DNA of 64,000 nt. Origin: Anaerolineae bacterium (GTDB lineage Bacteria > Chloroflexota > Anaerolineae > Promineifilales > Promineifilaceae). A program made the translations under genes and the position numbers. The stretch spans positions 29,248-93,247 of the forward strand of contig JAHBVI010000007.1 of NCBI GenBank assembly GCA_019637635.1. Direction: 5' to 3'. The notes under the pieces are model-generated. The model had not been told where the DNA came from. It was given only the letters and a program-made list of their open reading frames with translations, and ran no database searches. Positions 28,827 to 38,800 of this stretch are shown here, piece after piece; positions within the stretch are counted from its first letter, which is position 1, and each line of letters starts with the position of its first letter.

Positions 28827-30875
28827 ATGCAAATTCTAATCCCTGCCGCCATCATTTTTGTGGCCGTCCTATTCAGCATCATCCTTTTTTTCTCCATCTT
28901 GCGCGCCTACGTCAAGACGCCGCCCAACCGCGCTTTTGTGCGCACCGGCGGACTGGGCCGTGCTACGGCTCCGCCCAAAGTGGTGATGAACGGCGGTGGC
29001 TGGGTCTTTCGCACCATCCACGAGCTGACCTGGGTAGACCTGAACACGATGGCCATTGAAATTGAGCGCACCGGCGAAACGGCGCTGCTGACCATTGATC
29101 CGCAATATGCGGACATCAAGGTCATCTTTTACATCAAAGTAAGCCCCACCATTGATGGCATCGTAGACGCCGCCCGCACCATTGGCGGCAAGCAGGTGGA
29201 TGGGGCGACGGTAAAAGAATTGGTGGACGCCAAACTGGACGGCGCATTGCGTGACGTAGCCGCCACCTTTACCCTGATGAGCCTGCATCAAGAGCGGGAA
29301 AAGTTCATCGAGGAAGTGCAAAACCGGCTCAAAGCCGACCTGGAAGAAAACGGCCTGACGCTGGAATCCGTCTCCATTCTCACCCTGCGCGCCGCCCGGC
29401 AAGGCTCCTTTGGTACCGATGACGTGTTCGGCGCGCAGGTAGCCCGCGCCAATGCCCAGGTGATCCAGCAGGCGTTGCGCGAGCGTAACGATATTGAGCG
29501 CAAGATGGAAATTGAGATTAAAAAGAAAGACACGGAAACGGCCCGCCAACGATTAGACCTGGATCGTGATCTGGCATTGGCAGCGGCCACGCAGGAACGA
29601 GAAGTGCGCACCATGCAGGCCACGGAAAAAGCCAATGCCGACCACAAGGTTTTTGAAGAAGAACAAAAATCTGAGCAGGCGCGCATTGGCAAGGAGCGGG
29701 CGGTGGCGCTCTTGGAAATGCAAAAAGCGCAAGAACTGGCTGTGCAAAATGAGCGCAACCAGCAAGAGGTCATGTCTACGGAACTGACCCGCCGCCAGAC
29801 GTTGGAACTGGCCGATCAGCAGCGGCAAATTGCCCTGGTGCAGGCGGAACAGGAACGGGAGCGGGCCGAGCAAGAACGGCTGTTGGTTTTAGCCAAACGC
29901 GAAGAAGCTGCTCAGGCGGTGAAAACGGTGGAAGCCACCGAGCAGGCGCAGCGCGAGGCCAAGATCAGCCTGATTCAGGCGGAGCGCGAAGCGCAAAAGG
30001 CAATGATTGAGCAGAAGAACCGCATTGAGTTGGAGGCGCTGCGTAAACAACGCGAGGCGGAAGCCGAAGCGGCGGCGCTAAAGGCGCGTGCGGCAGCCGA
30101 AGCGGAAGCGGCCCTGAAGCAGGCGGAAACCATTCGCACCCAGGCGCAGGCGGAAACGGAAGCGGAAAAACTGCGCGCCGAAGCGGCCAAAGCGCAGGCG
30201 TCGGCGGTGGGTCTGGCCGATGCGGACGTGCTGCGGGCCAAGGCGGAAGCGGCCATGCAGGAAGCGGAAGCGGTGAAGGCCAAAGCGGTGGCCGAAGCGG
30301 AAGGGGCCAAAGCCAAAGCGGAGGCGCTGGCTGCCTACGATGGTGTGGCGCAGCGGGTAGAAATTTTGAAATTGCAGCTAGACGCGCAGGTACAAATTGA
30401 GGTGGCGAAGGCCGATGCGCTGGCCAAGGCGCTGGCTTCGATGAATATCAAGATGATTGGCGACCCCAATGCGGCGGCTTCGCTGCTGCGTATGGTGACG
30501 CTGTCTGACGGCCTGGGCGAGGTGTTGAAAAATACGCCCGCGCCGGTGTTGGAAGCGGGGCAGCAGTTGCTCAACCGGATCACGGGTAATGCCGGGGATG
30601 ACAGCCTGACCAGAGCGGCCAATGGCGCGCATACCGGTACGGATGTGGCTGAACTGGCGCTGCTGGTGCCGGAGATTGTGCAAAAGGTGGAGCAGCATCT
30701 GAATGTGAACAAGCTTAAGGGGAAAACGGTGGGCGAGGCGCTGCAACTGCTCAGTGAAAAAGCGCCGGATGATGAAGTGGTGCAAAAGGCGCAAACGGCC
30801 GTGACCCAACTCCCCATTATCCGTGACCTGCCGTTTGATGATTTTTATTTAAGGGCGACAGCCGGTAATCCGTAA
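28827..30875 (+). CDS. Flotillin-family protein (YqiK-like)
   Basis: 682 residues from the ATG after AAGGAGG. An N-terminal membrane anchor (residues ~2-26) is followed by an SPFH/band-7 domain (YVKTPPNRAFVRTGG onward, to about 200). A long coiled coil (about 210-520), very rich in Ala-Glu and Gln, follows with the EAEA repeats typical of flotillins. The C-terminal ~150 residues are a less repetitive helical tail. Flotillins build scaffolds in the cytoplasmic membrane. It is preceded by a YqiJ-like gene and followed by a PspA-like gene, so a membrane-integrity module is likely. Confidence 0.93.
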   Translation: MQILIPAAIIFVAVLFSIILFFSILRAYVKTPPNRAFVRTGGLGRATAPPKVVMNGGGWVFRTIHELTWVDLNTMAIEIERTGETALLTIDPQYADIKVIFYIKVSPTIDGIVDAARTIGGKQVDGATVKELVDAKLDGALRDVAATFTLMSLHQEREKFIEEVQNRLKADLEENGLTLESVSILTLRAARQGSFGTDDVFGAQVARANAQVIQQALRERNDIERKMEIEIKKKDTETARQRLDLDRDLALAAATQEREVRTMQATEKANADHKVFEEEQKSEQARIGKERAVALLEMQKAQELAVQNERNQQEVMSTELTRRQTLELADQQRQIALVQAEQERERAEQERLLVLAKREEAAQAVKTVEATEQAQREAKISLIQAEREAQKAMIEQKNRIELEALRKQREAEAEAAALKARAAAEAEAALKQAETIRTQAQAETEAEKLRAEAAKAQASAVGLADADVLRAKAEAAMQEAEAVKAKAVAEAEGAKAKAEALAAYDGVAQRVEILKLQLDAQVQIEVAKADALAKALASMNIKMIGDPNAAASLLRMVTLSDGLGEVLKNTPAPVLEAGQQLLNRITGNAGDDSLTRAANGAHTGTDVAELALLVPEIVQKVEQHLNVNKLKGKTVGEALQLLSEKAPDDEVVQKAQTAVTQLPIIRDLPFDDFYLRATAGNP

Positions 30876-30923
30876 TCGGTGGGTTGGTCATTAGTCATTG
30901 ACCATTGACCATTGGAAATTGAC

Positions 30924-31448
30924 ATGGGTTTGTGGGCAAAGGTGCGGCGGGTGGTGCAGACGGCCGTGTCCGACCTGTTCAGTGAAGAATCGGACACGGC
31001 TGTGCCAGACCAGACGACCGTGCATATTCAGGATACGCAGCGGCGGCTGGATGGCCTGAAAAATGACCTGGCGCTGGCATTGGCCCGTGAGCAGCAGGCG
31101 GAAACAGTCTGGCGCGTGGCGCAGGCGCAGGGTCAGCCTGGCGCGGCCGAATTGGAAGAGCAGCACCGGGCGTTTGGGCAAACCATTGCTGCCCTGCAAG
31201 CCGAAATTGACCGGCTACAAATCCGCCTGGCGGCCCTCACCAGCCAGTCCGCCCATCTGGCGGCGCGTGAAGACAATGTGACGATGTTGGAACGGCTGCA
31301 CACCTTGCAGCGGGAGTTAGACAAAACGGCCGTGACCCTGCACCACGAACTGGCCGACCGCGAGGAGCAAATTGCCCACCGCGAAGACATCGCCGCTGCC
31401 CGTGAGGAAATCCGCTCGGCCACAAGGCTGGGGCATGATGAACTGTAA
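30924..31448 (+). CDS. PspA/IM30-like coiled-coil protein (short)
   Basis: 174 residues. The start MGLWAKVRRVVQTAVSDLF matches the amphipathic helix at the N-terminus of PspA/IM30 (usually MGLF/MGIF). Long coiled coils follow. It is shorter than standard PspA (~220 residues) and lacks a clear C-terminal segment, so this is a divergent or truncated member. PspA-type proteins bind stressed membranes. Position right after a flotillin gene fits. A generic coiled coil is the alternative. Confidence 0.62.
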   Translation: MGLWAKVRRVVQTAVSDLFSEESDTAVPDQTTVHIQDTQRRLDGLKNDLALALAREQQAETVWRVAQAQGQPGAAELEEQHRAFGQTIAALQAEIDRLQIRLAALTSQSAHLAAREDNVTMLERLHTLQRELDKTAVTLHHELADREEQIAHREDIAAAREEIRSATRLGHDEL

Positions 31449-31461
31449 AAGCAAGTAACAG

Positions 31462-31923
31462 ATGTTAACCCCAGAGCAACAAGCAGCCCTTGATCAATTG
31501 TTTCCGCCGGTAAAAAATGGGAATGGGCAAGGCACGGCCGTGTCTGTCCCCACTTTCTTGTCTGACCCGCTGCAAGTCTGGTTGGGTGTATCCGGTGAGC
31601 AGGTGCAGGCGTATCTGGACGCTTTTTTTCAGCAGCGAGATACCTGGGAGGGCCGTTTTCTGGATTGGGCCGAAAGTAATCCCATGGAATCTGCTTTTGG
31701 TTTCCTGGGTGCGGCCGCAGCCGCTTTTTACGCTGCCGAACGGGTGGAGAACCCCAAAATCAACACTTTTATAGACGCCTTTTATTACATCGCTACCTGC
31801 GCCTCGGTGGGTTATGCCGACGTGTTTGCCGTCACCCAAACCGGCAAAGCCATCGCCTCTATGGTGATGGTGATTGGCCCTGGCCTGGCCGACCGTGCCT
31901 TGAATCGCCCTGTTAGTCGGTAA
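31462..31923 (+). CDS. Small two-helix potassium-channel-like protein with altered filter
   Basis: 153 residues. A soluble N-terminal ~75 residues leads to a first hydrophobic helix (FGFLGAAAAAFYAAE), a pore helix and filter TCASVGYAD (about residues 112-120), and a short second helix (AIASMVMVIGPGL). K+ channels have T-x-x-T/S-V-G-Y-G-D. Here the second glycine of GYG is Ala (codon GCC at 31816-31818). The frame ends soon after the second helix, inside a GTCGGTAATC repeat. It starts 13 bp after the PspA-like gene and is probably co-transcribed. Confidence 0.68.
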   Translation: MLTPEQQAALDQLFPPVKNGNGQGTAVSVPTFLSDPLQVWLGVSGEQVQAYLDAFFQQRDTWEGRFLDWAESNPMESAFGFLGAAAAAFYAAERVENPKINTFIDAFYYIATCASVGYADVFAVTQTGKAIASMVMVIGPGLADRALNRPVSR

Positions 31924-32073
31924 TCGGTAATCGGTAATCGGTCATAGTGACCTGGATGTGACTTCTGGCACATCTGTTGTGCGGGCACGGCCGTTAAACT
32001 GCTGATGTTGTGTCACGTACCAAGTGTCAAGTGTCAGGTAACTTGACACCTGACACCTGACACATGACACAAA
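31914..32073. repeat. GGTAATCGGTAATC and TGACACCTGACACC repeats
   Basis: A GGTAATC array overlaps the end of the channel-like gene. About 80 bp later a GTGTCAAGTGTCAGGTAAC block is followed by its reverse-complement TTGACACCTGACACCTGACAC, forming a hairpin at about 32024-32063, just upstream of the ABC operon. Confidence 0.75.
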
Positions 32074-32093
32074 TAACTCTCAGGAGAAACAAG

Positions 32094-33053
32094 ATGTGTG
32101 TAATTGTTGAGACCCAGGATTTACGCAAACAGTATAACCCACCCGAAGGGCCTGAAGCGGTGAAAGGGGTTTCCTTTTCCATCCGGCAGGGGGAGATTTT
32201 TAGTCTGTTAGGGCCAAATGGCGCGGGTAAAAGCACGACCATTGCCATGCTCAGTGGGCTGCTGGCCCCCACCGGCGGCGAGGCGGTGATTGATGGTCAT
32301 GCCATCACCCGCGACGCCAAAGCGGTGAAGCAGGTGATCGGTGTGGTGCCGCAAGAGATCGCCCTGTATGAGGCCATCAGCGCCCGCGAAAATTTGCAGT
32401 TTTGGGGGCGGATGTATGGGCTGCGGGGCGAGGAATTGAAGCAAAGGGTCACGGCCGTGCTGGAAATTGCTGGTCTGGCGGACAGAGCCAACGACAAGGT
32501 GTCCACCTTTTCCGGCGGTATGAAGCGGCGCATCAACATCGCCGTGGGGCTGCTGCACAATCCCAAAGTGTTGTACATGGATGAACCAACGGTGGGCATT
32601 GACCCGCAAAGCCGCCGCCGTATCCTGGACACCGTGAAGGAACTAAACCAACAGGGGTTGACGGTGCTGTACACCACCCACTACATGGAAGAGGCCGAGG
32701 AACTCAGCCACCGCATTGGCATTATTGATCATGGCGAGTTGATCGCCCTGGGCACGCTGGCGGAACTGACGGATATGGTGGGGCATTACGACACCATCCG
32801 CCTGGATGTGGGGCTGCCCGATGGCGCCAACGGTGAACTGCGTCAGGCGTTAGCTTTATTGCCCGGTATTCACCAGGCAGATGGGGACGCCGACGGCCGT
32901 GTCATCCTGCAAACCGAAGACGCCAATGCCATCTTGCCGTCCGTCATCCAGCACATTGCCGGGCAAGGTCTGCCCATTCGCAAGCTGGAAATTCAAGAGC
33001 CAAACCTGGAAGCGGTATTCCTGCACCTGACGGGGCGGGCGCTGCGGGACTGA
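32094..33053 (+). CDS. ABC transporter ATP-binding protein (ABC-2 exporter type)
   Basis: 319 residues from the ATG after AGGAGA; an in-frame ATG 30 bp upstream lies in a repeat. Walker A is GPNGAGKST, the ABC signature TFSGGMKRR, Walker B VLYMDEPTVGID, and there is a switch His in VLYTTHYMEEAEEL. The C-terminal ~90 residues match the extension of DrrA/CcmA-type drug or lipid exporters. Two permease genes follow on the same strand, so this is the motor of a three-gene efflux system. The substrate is unknown. Confidence 0.95.
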   Translation: MCVIVETQDLRKQYNPPEGPEAVKGVSFSIRQGEIFSLLGPNGAGKSTTIAMLSGLLAPTGGEAVIDGHAITRDAKAVKQVIGVVPQEIALYEAISARENLQFWGRMYGLRGEELKQRVTAVLEIAGLADRANDKVSTFSGGMKRRINIAVGLLHNPKVLYMDEPTVGIDPQSRRRILDTVKELNQQGLTVLYTTHYMEEAEELSHRIGIIDHGELIALGTLAELTDMVGHYDTIRLDVGLPDGANGELRQALALLPGIHQADGDADGRVILQTEDANAILPSVIQHIAGQGLPIRKLEIQEPNLEAVFLHLTGRALRD

Positions 33054-33131
33054 AGACCGTGATGCGTGATACGTGATGCGTGACCTGACCTCACGTGTCA
33101 CGTATCACGACTAAAGCGAGATTGATTAACG

Positions 33132-34388
33132 ATGAAAATTCTAGCCATTGCCTGGAAAGATTTGAGCATAACGTTTCGGGATCGGAATGCGCTGTTTTTG
33201 ATGATTCTGGCGCCGCTGGTGTTGTCGTTCATTATTGGCGCGTCGTTTGGTAACTTTTTGATCGGCGGTAGCAGCGTGCCCTTTGACCAGATTCCGGTGC
33301 TGGTGGTGAATGACGATGTCGGCGACATGGGGCAGCAGTTTGTAGCCACCATGCAGGCGGGCGAATTGGCCGACCTGCTGCTGGTGACGCAGATGGATGA
33401 CCTGGACGAGGCGCGGGCCATTGTGCAGCAGGGGGACGCGCGGGCGGCGGTGCATATTCCGGCGGGGTTTTCTACGGCCGTGCGCGGCGAAACCCCGGCC
33501 ACATCCCCCAGCATCATCGCCTTTTACGCCGACCCCAGTGCTACCATTACGCCGAACATTGTGCGCGGCATTGTGGTGCGCATCACCAACAGCTTTAACA
33601 CCGGCGCCATTGGGGCGCAGGTGACGGTTGAGCAGTTGATGGGGCAAACGGCCGTGTTGGGGCCGGCATTAGCGCAGTTAGGCGCGGTATTAGAAGAGCA
33701 AATCAGCGTACAGTTGGCGGCGGCCAATCGTCGCCCCATCCAGTTGCGCCAGATGACGGTGGGTGAAATAGCAGAACCACTGGAAATCAGCCCCTTTGCC
33801 TTTTTTGCGCCCAGCATGGGCATCCTCTTCCTCATGTTTGCCATGATGGACAGCACCCGCTCCATCCTGGAAGAAGAGCGGGAAGGCACGCTGCCCCGGC
33901 TGCTGACCACACCCATTGCGCATAGCGAATTGTTGTTAGGTAAGGTGGGCGGCGTCTTTCTGGCGGGCATTATCCAGTTTGTGGTCTTTGTGGTCGCCTC
34001 GCGGTTGCTGTTTCAGTTGAACTGGGGCCATTCGGCGTCCGGGTTGGCGCTGATGGTGCTGGCGATTGTGCTGGCCTATACCGGCCTGGGGCTGCTCATT
34101 GCCGCTTTTGCCAGAGACGTGAACCAGGCGGCCATTTTCGGTTCGGTCATTTCGCTGGTGTTTGCCGCCCTGGGTGGCAACTTTGTGAACGCCCAGAACT
34201 TCCCGCCCTGGCTGGATCAGTTGAGCAAGATCACCATCAACCGCTGGGGCATTGATGGCCTGACGGCGCTGACCATTTACGATGGCGGCCTGAACGACGT
34301 TTTATTACCGGCGGCCATTTTATTGAGCATCGGCAGCCTGTTTTTCCTGCTGGCGCTGTGGCAGTTTGGCCGGCGGATAAAGAGGTAA
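33132..34388 (+). CDS. ABC-2 family transporter permease
   Basis: 418 residues: one N-terminal helix (about 20-42), a large extracytoplasmic domain of ~180 residues, then five or six helices (from about 225) with the ABC-2 membrane signature (GTLPRLLTTPIAHSELLLGKVGG). It pairs with the upstream ATPase. The 78-bp gap before it holds a GTGATGCGTGATACG block and its inverse (CACGTATCACG), a hairpin. Confidence 0.9.
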   Translation: MKILAIAWKDLSITFRDRNALFLMILAPLVLSFIIGASFGNFLIGGSSVPFDQIPVLVVNDDVGDMGQQFVATMQAGELADLLLVTQMDDLDEARAIVQQGDARAAVHIPAGFSTAVRGETPATSPSIIAFYADPSATITPNIVRGIVVRITNSFNTGAIGAQVTVEQLMGQTAVLGPALAQLGAVLEEQISVQLAAANRRPIQLRQMTVGEIAEPLEISPFAFFAPSMGILFLMFAMMDSTRSILEEEREGTLPRLLTTPIAHSELLLGKVGGVFLAGIIQFVVFVVASRLLFQLNWGHSASGLALMVLAIVLAYTGLGLLIAAFARDVNQAAIFGSVISLVFAALGGNFVNAQNFPPWLDQLSKITINRWGIDGLTALTIYDGGLNDVLLPAAILLSIGSLFFLLALWQFGRRIKR

Positions 34389-34461
34389 TTGGGTAATTGC
34401 GTAATTACCCAATTACTCAATCACTCAATCACTCAATCACCCAATTACTTGAGGACAAACC
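34389..34461. repeat. TAATTGGGTAATTG and CAATCACT repeats
   Basis: The stop codon of the first permease is part of a TAATTGGG unit. Reverse-complement CAATTACC and four CAATCACT units follow. Only TTGAGGAC, a usable ribosome site, separates the array from the next ATG. Confidence 0.75.
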
Positions 34462-35697
34462 ATGTTACGCAATACATTCGACATGATGATTCATTACCTG
34501 CGGCTGACGTATGGGGAGCGGTCTACGTTGATTTTTCAGATTGCCATGCCGCTGTTGTTTACCTTTCTGGTGGGGCAGGCCACCGGCGGTTTTGGCGGTG
34601 GCGGCACTATCAGCAGCACGGCCGTTACCTGGACGGTGGCGGTAGTGAATGAGGATGGGGGCGCGTATAGCACGCTCCTGGTGGACGGGTTGCAGGCCGA
34701 CCCGACGTTGGTGGTGGCGCTGGTGGCTGATGTGGACACGGCCGTGACCCAGGTCGAAGATGGCGCGGTCACGGCGGCGCTGGTCATTCCGGCGGCGTTC
34801 AGCCAGCAGTTAGCTGCCGGGCAGGGGGCGAACCTGGATTTCTACAGCGACCCGGCCAATACGCGCCAGGTGCAGCCGGTGCAAGAGGCGGTCAACGCCG
34901 CCATCAGCCAGTTGCAGGGGGCACTGACGGTGGCGGCCATTTCCGCGGACACAGCGGCCGAATTGGGCCTGTTTGACCAGGGCGCCGAACCGGTAGATTA
35001 CCGGCTGGCCGCCGTACAATTGGCGCAAACAGCCTGGCAGCATCCGCCCACGGCCGTGCAAATCAACGAAGACGAACTGGTCATCAGCGTCACCGACATC
35101 ATCCCCAACGGCATTAACCAATCGTCGCCGGGCATGATGGCCATGTTTGCCACTTTCGGCATGTTGGGTGGGGCAGCGGTGCTGATTCAGGAGCGGCAGT
35201 GGGGTACACTGCGGCGGTTGGCCGTCATGCCCATTCGCAAAGGCAGTATTATTGGCGGCAAACTGCTGGGCATTGTCACCGCCGGCGTCCTGCAAATGGT
35301 CATTCTCATTATCGCCGGGGCGCTGCTGTTTCGTGTGGCCTGGGGCAATTCCCCGGCGGCGTTGGCGCTGATGGTGGCCAGTTTTGCCCTGGCGATGTCT
35401 GGCTTGGGCATGATGATGGCGGCGTTGGTGAAGACGATTGCCCAGGCCAATGCGCTGGGCACGGTGCTGGTGTTGTCCATGTCTGCCTTGGGCGGCGCCT
35501 GGTGGCCGCTGGAGATTGTGCCGGACTGGCTGCAAACGGTGGGCAAACTATCGCCGATTTACTGGGCGATGAGCGGCTTTCAGGACATTATCACGCGGGG
35601 GTGGGGCGTCACGGCCGTGCTGCCGGAAGTGCTGGTGTTGGCGGGGTTTACGGCCGTGTTCCTGGGTATCGGTCTCTGGCGCTTCAAGTACGAATAA
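34462..35697 (+). CDS. ABC-2 family transporter permease (second subunit)
   Basis: 411 residues with the same plan as the previous gene: an N-terminal helix, an extracytoplasmic domain and five or six C-terminal helices (QERQWGTLRRLAVMPIRKGSIIGGKLLGI). The two permeases are clear but distant paralogues and would form a heterodimer with the ATPase encoded at 32094-33053. GAGG lies about 7 nt before the ATG. Confidence 0.9.
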   Translation: MLRNTFDMMIHYLRLTYGERSTLIFQIAMPLLFTFLVGQATGGFGGGGTISSTAVTWTVAVVNEDGGAYSTLLVDGLQADPTLVVALVADVDTAVTQVEDGAVTAALVIPAAFSQQLAAGQGANLDFYSDPANTRQVQPVQEAVNAAISQLQGALTVAAISADTAAELGLFDQGAEPVDYRLAAVQLAQTAWQHPPTAVQINEDELVISVTDIIPNGINQSSPGMMAMFATFGMLGGAAVLIQERQWGTLRRLAVMPIRKGSIIGGKLLGIVTAGVLQMVILIIAGALLFRVAWGNSPAALALMVASFALAMSGLGMMMAALVKTIAQANALGTVLVLSMSALGGAWWPLEIVPDWLQTVGKLSPIYWAMSGFQDIITRGWGVTAVLPEVLVLAGFTAVFLGIGLWRFKYE

Positions 35698-35732
35698 GCT
35701 GAAGCGCGCTAGCTGAAATGATAACAAAAGGA

Positions 35733-35774
35733 GGGGAGGCTTTAGCCGAAAAAGGCGTTGGCTAAAGCCTCCCC
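35733..35774. terminator. Palindrome between convergent genes, probable bidirectional terminator
   Basis: GGGGAGGCTTTAGCC and GGCTAAAGCCTCCCC are perfect 15-bp arms around a 12-nt loop. The stem lies midway between the end of the ABC permease gene and the end of the cyclase gene that runs towards it. The right arm is followed by CCCTCTTGTTT, with only a short T-run, so termination is inferred from position and stem strength. Confidence 0.6.
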
Positions 35775-35807
35775 CCTCTTGTTTACGCTCCGGTACGTCT
35801 GAACAGT

Positions 35808-38800
35808 TTAGCCCAGGGCCAGGTTTAAGGGTTGGGCCAGGGCTTTGGCCCGTTTTTGCAGCCGTTCGCCCAGTTCAGGTTGGCCGTTGGCCGTTTCAAA
35901 CAGCGCCCACTGCCATAAGGTGAGCGCCTGATCGCGGTGGGAAGCGGTGCCGCCGCCGTTTAACATTTCAAACAGGCGCAGACTTTGGGCAAAACAGGCA
36001 GCAGCGTCAAAACGGCCGTCCCCCACCTGCACCCATTGTTTGTTGATGGGCAGCGCCGCCAATACCCGGCCTAATACCCGCCATGTCAGGCCAATGACTT
36101 CCGCATCCCCCAAACTCTGCGCCAGGTCATGCCCCTGGCGCGCCAGTTTCACAGCTTCGTCTATTTGCAATTTGCCCAACTGCACCAGCGACAGAAAAGC
36201 ATATAATTCGGGCAGCCGCCGCCAGCCGGCCATGAGACCTTCGTTTTCGGCAATCTGGCGTACATTCTGCAAAATCTCTTCGGCCAGATCGTAATTGCCC
36301 AATTGCACCAGTACCCGCCCCATATCGGCGTCTGCTTCCAAACGGCCGTACCGGTAGCCAATCCCATTTGCCACCGACAGCGCCTTACGGTAAAAAGGCA
36401 CCGCCGCGTGGAAATTGCCACGCTGCCGGGCTGTTTCACCCAGCCGGTGCAGCGCCCATCCCGTTTCAATTTGTACATCCAGATTGCGGAATAATTTCAG
36501 GGCGGCCAACAAACTGGCAGCGGCGGCATCATATTGGCCTAACCGGTTTTGTAAATTGCCCAGGGCATAATGGGTGGCTGCTGCCGCGTGGAGTTCATCC
36601 AGGGTAAGCAGCAGGGAAAGCTGCTGTTGCAGTTGGTAAATGGACTGGTGGGCATCCTCGTAACGGCCGTCGCGAACATGCGTCAGGCATAACAAATAGA
36701 GGCTTTGGGTGCGGGCCACAATCTCTTCTTGCCGGTCGCTCAGTTGCAGCGCGCGTTCAAATACGGCTAATGCCTGAGGCAGATCACCCATGTGCAAACA
36801 GGCTTCCCCCTGCCCCAATAAGGCACGAATGAGCTCCATTTCCGCGCCAATCAGCCAGGAGACTTGCTCCGCCTGCCGGGCGCTGTCTAACATGGCCTTA
36901 TATTTGCCCTGGTCATGTTGAATGGCTGCCAGCCCATTCCAGGCGCGCGCCTGCGCGGCCAGGTCGCCATCTTCCTCGGCCGTAAAGCGCATAGTCATAA
37001 ACACCTGGGCCGCTTCCACAAAACGCGCCCGCATTTGCAGCAATTTGCCCAATTCTTCTTGCAGGCGCAGCAGCCATTCGGCGTAATGAGATTGGTCGGC
37101 CAACAGTGCCAGCGCCTTACGGTAATAATCAATCGCCAGTTCGGGATCAAAGGCGTGCTGGGCGCGCTGCGCGGCCATTTCATACAGTTCGGCGGCAGCG
37201 GTACGCTCCCCGGCCATTTCGTAATGTTCGGCAATCAGCCCGGCATTTTCGGCGATGCGGTCGCCGCTTTGCTCGGCCAGCCAATCGCCGGCCTGTTTGT
37301 GGTAGCCGGGCCGGAAGCGCAGCAGCACACTTTCATACGCCACCTGGTGCAGGATGGCGTGTTTGAAGACATACGCCTGGGAACCGGCAAATCCGGAGAC
37401 CTGCCGTTTGAAAACCATTTCCCGCTTTTCCAGTGCTTGCAGGGCGGCGTGGGTTTCGGAGGGCATGGTGGCGGGCACGGCCGTTTCATTCATGTGAATG
37501 ACGGCGCTGTCCCAAAAAACGCGCCCCACCACGGCCGCCCGCTGTAAGGTGGCCCGTTCCAGTTCAGACAGGCGGTCGAGCCGGGCTTGCAGCACGCCGT
37601 TGAGGTGGGGGGGCACCCGCGCCGACGGTATCTGGTTGCGGCGCACCTGCCACTCATCCTGCCCGGCAATGATCACCCCGTCTTCAATCAGGATTTTGAT
37701 CATCTCTTCGACGAATAAGGGGTTGCCTTCGGCGCGAGAGACGATGAGGTCGGAGAGATCGCCGGGAATTTCCGGCGCTTTGCGCAAAATTTCCAGCACC
37801 AGTTCCCGGCTCTGGCTTTCGTTCAGGGATTGCAGAAACATGACCTGAGCGCCGCCGGGCTGGCCCATCAGCTTGCCGTGCCGGGCCAATGGGTTGTCGC
37901 TGTCCAGAGACACATCCACCGGTCGGGTGAGCATGATGAGCAACAGCGGCGTCTGGCGGCAAACCGGCAGCAGATATTCCAGCAGTTCTAACGAGCCATC
38001 ATCGGCCCAGTGTAAATCTTCCAGAAAGAGGAGGGTGGCCGGGGCCACGGCCGTGACGTTCTGTATCAGTTCGCGGATGTATTGGTAGGCCAGGTCGCGC
38101 AGTTGGGGGGCGGCATCTTCGTCCGTTTCGGTGGGGGTGGCGGGCAAGGCTTCGGTGACGGCCGTTGGCCCCAAATCCAGACCCAACAATTGGGCGATGG
38201 TAAAGGCGCGCTGACGCACTTCTTCCGCTTCGCCCGGTTGGTATTGCCCAATGCCCTGAATGAGCTTTTGCCGGGCAACCGAAGCCGGGTCATTATCTTG
38301 AATGCCAAAAAAGGTGGCCAGCATATTGCGAAACAACGCATAGGGAATCTGGCGCATATGTTGATAGCTGCGCCCTTTCAGTTCCAGTAGTCCCTGTGGC
38401 AGGCTTTTGGCCCAGGTGGTGAATTCATGGGTAAGGCGAGACTTTCCCAGCCCGGCTTCGCCCAAAATGGTGATGGCCCGACCGCTGCGGCTGCCAATGG
38501 CTAATTGCAAGGCGGCTTTCAACCCGGCCATCTCGGTATCGCGCCCGATCATGCGCGTTTCTACCCCTTCCACACCGCGCCCCGCGCCGTAGAAGATGCG
38601 CGGCTTGACGCCAATGGTCAGGTACACTTGAATGGGTTCGGTGCGCCCTTTAATGGTCACCGGCCCCAGCGGTTCCACGTTGAACGTATCCCTCACCAGC
38701 AGGTAGGTATCGTGGGAGATGAGAATGCCGCCGGGCGGCGCGGCCCGTTCCAGGCGGCTGGCAACGTTGACCGTGTCGCCGATGACGGTGTACTCTTCGC

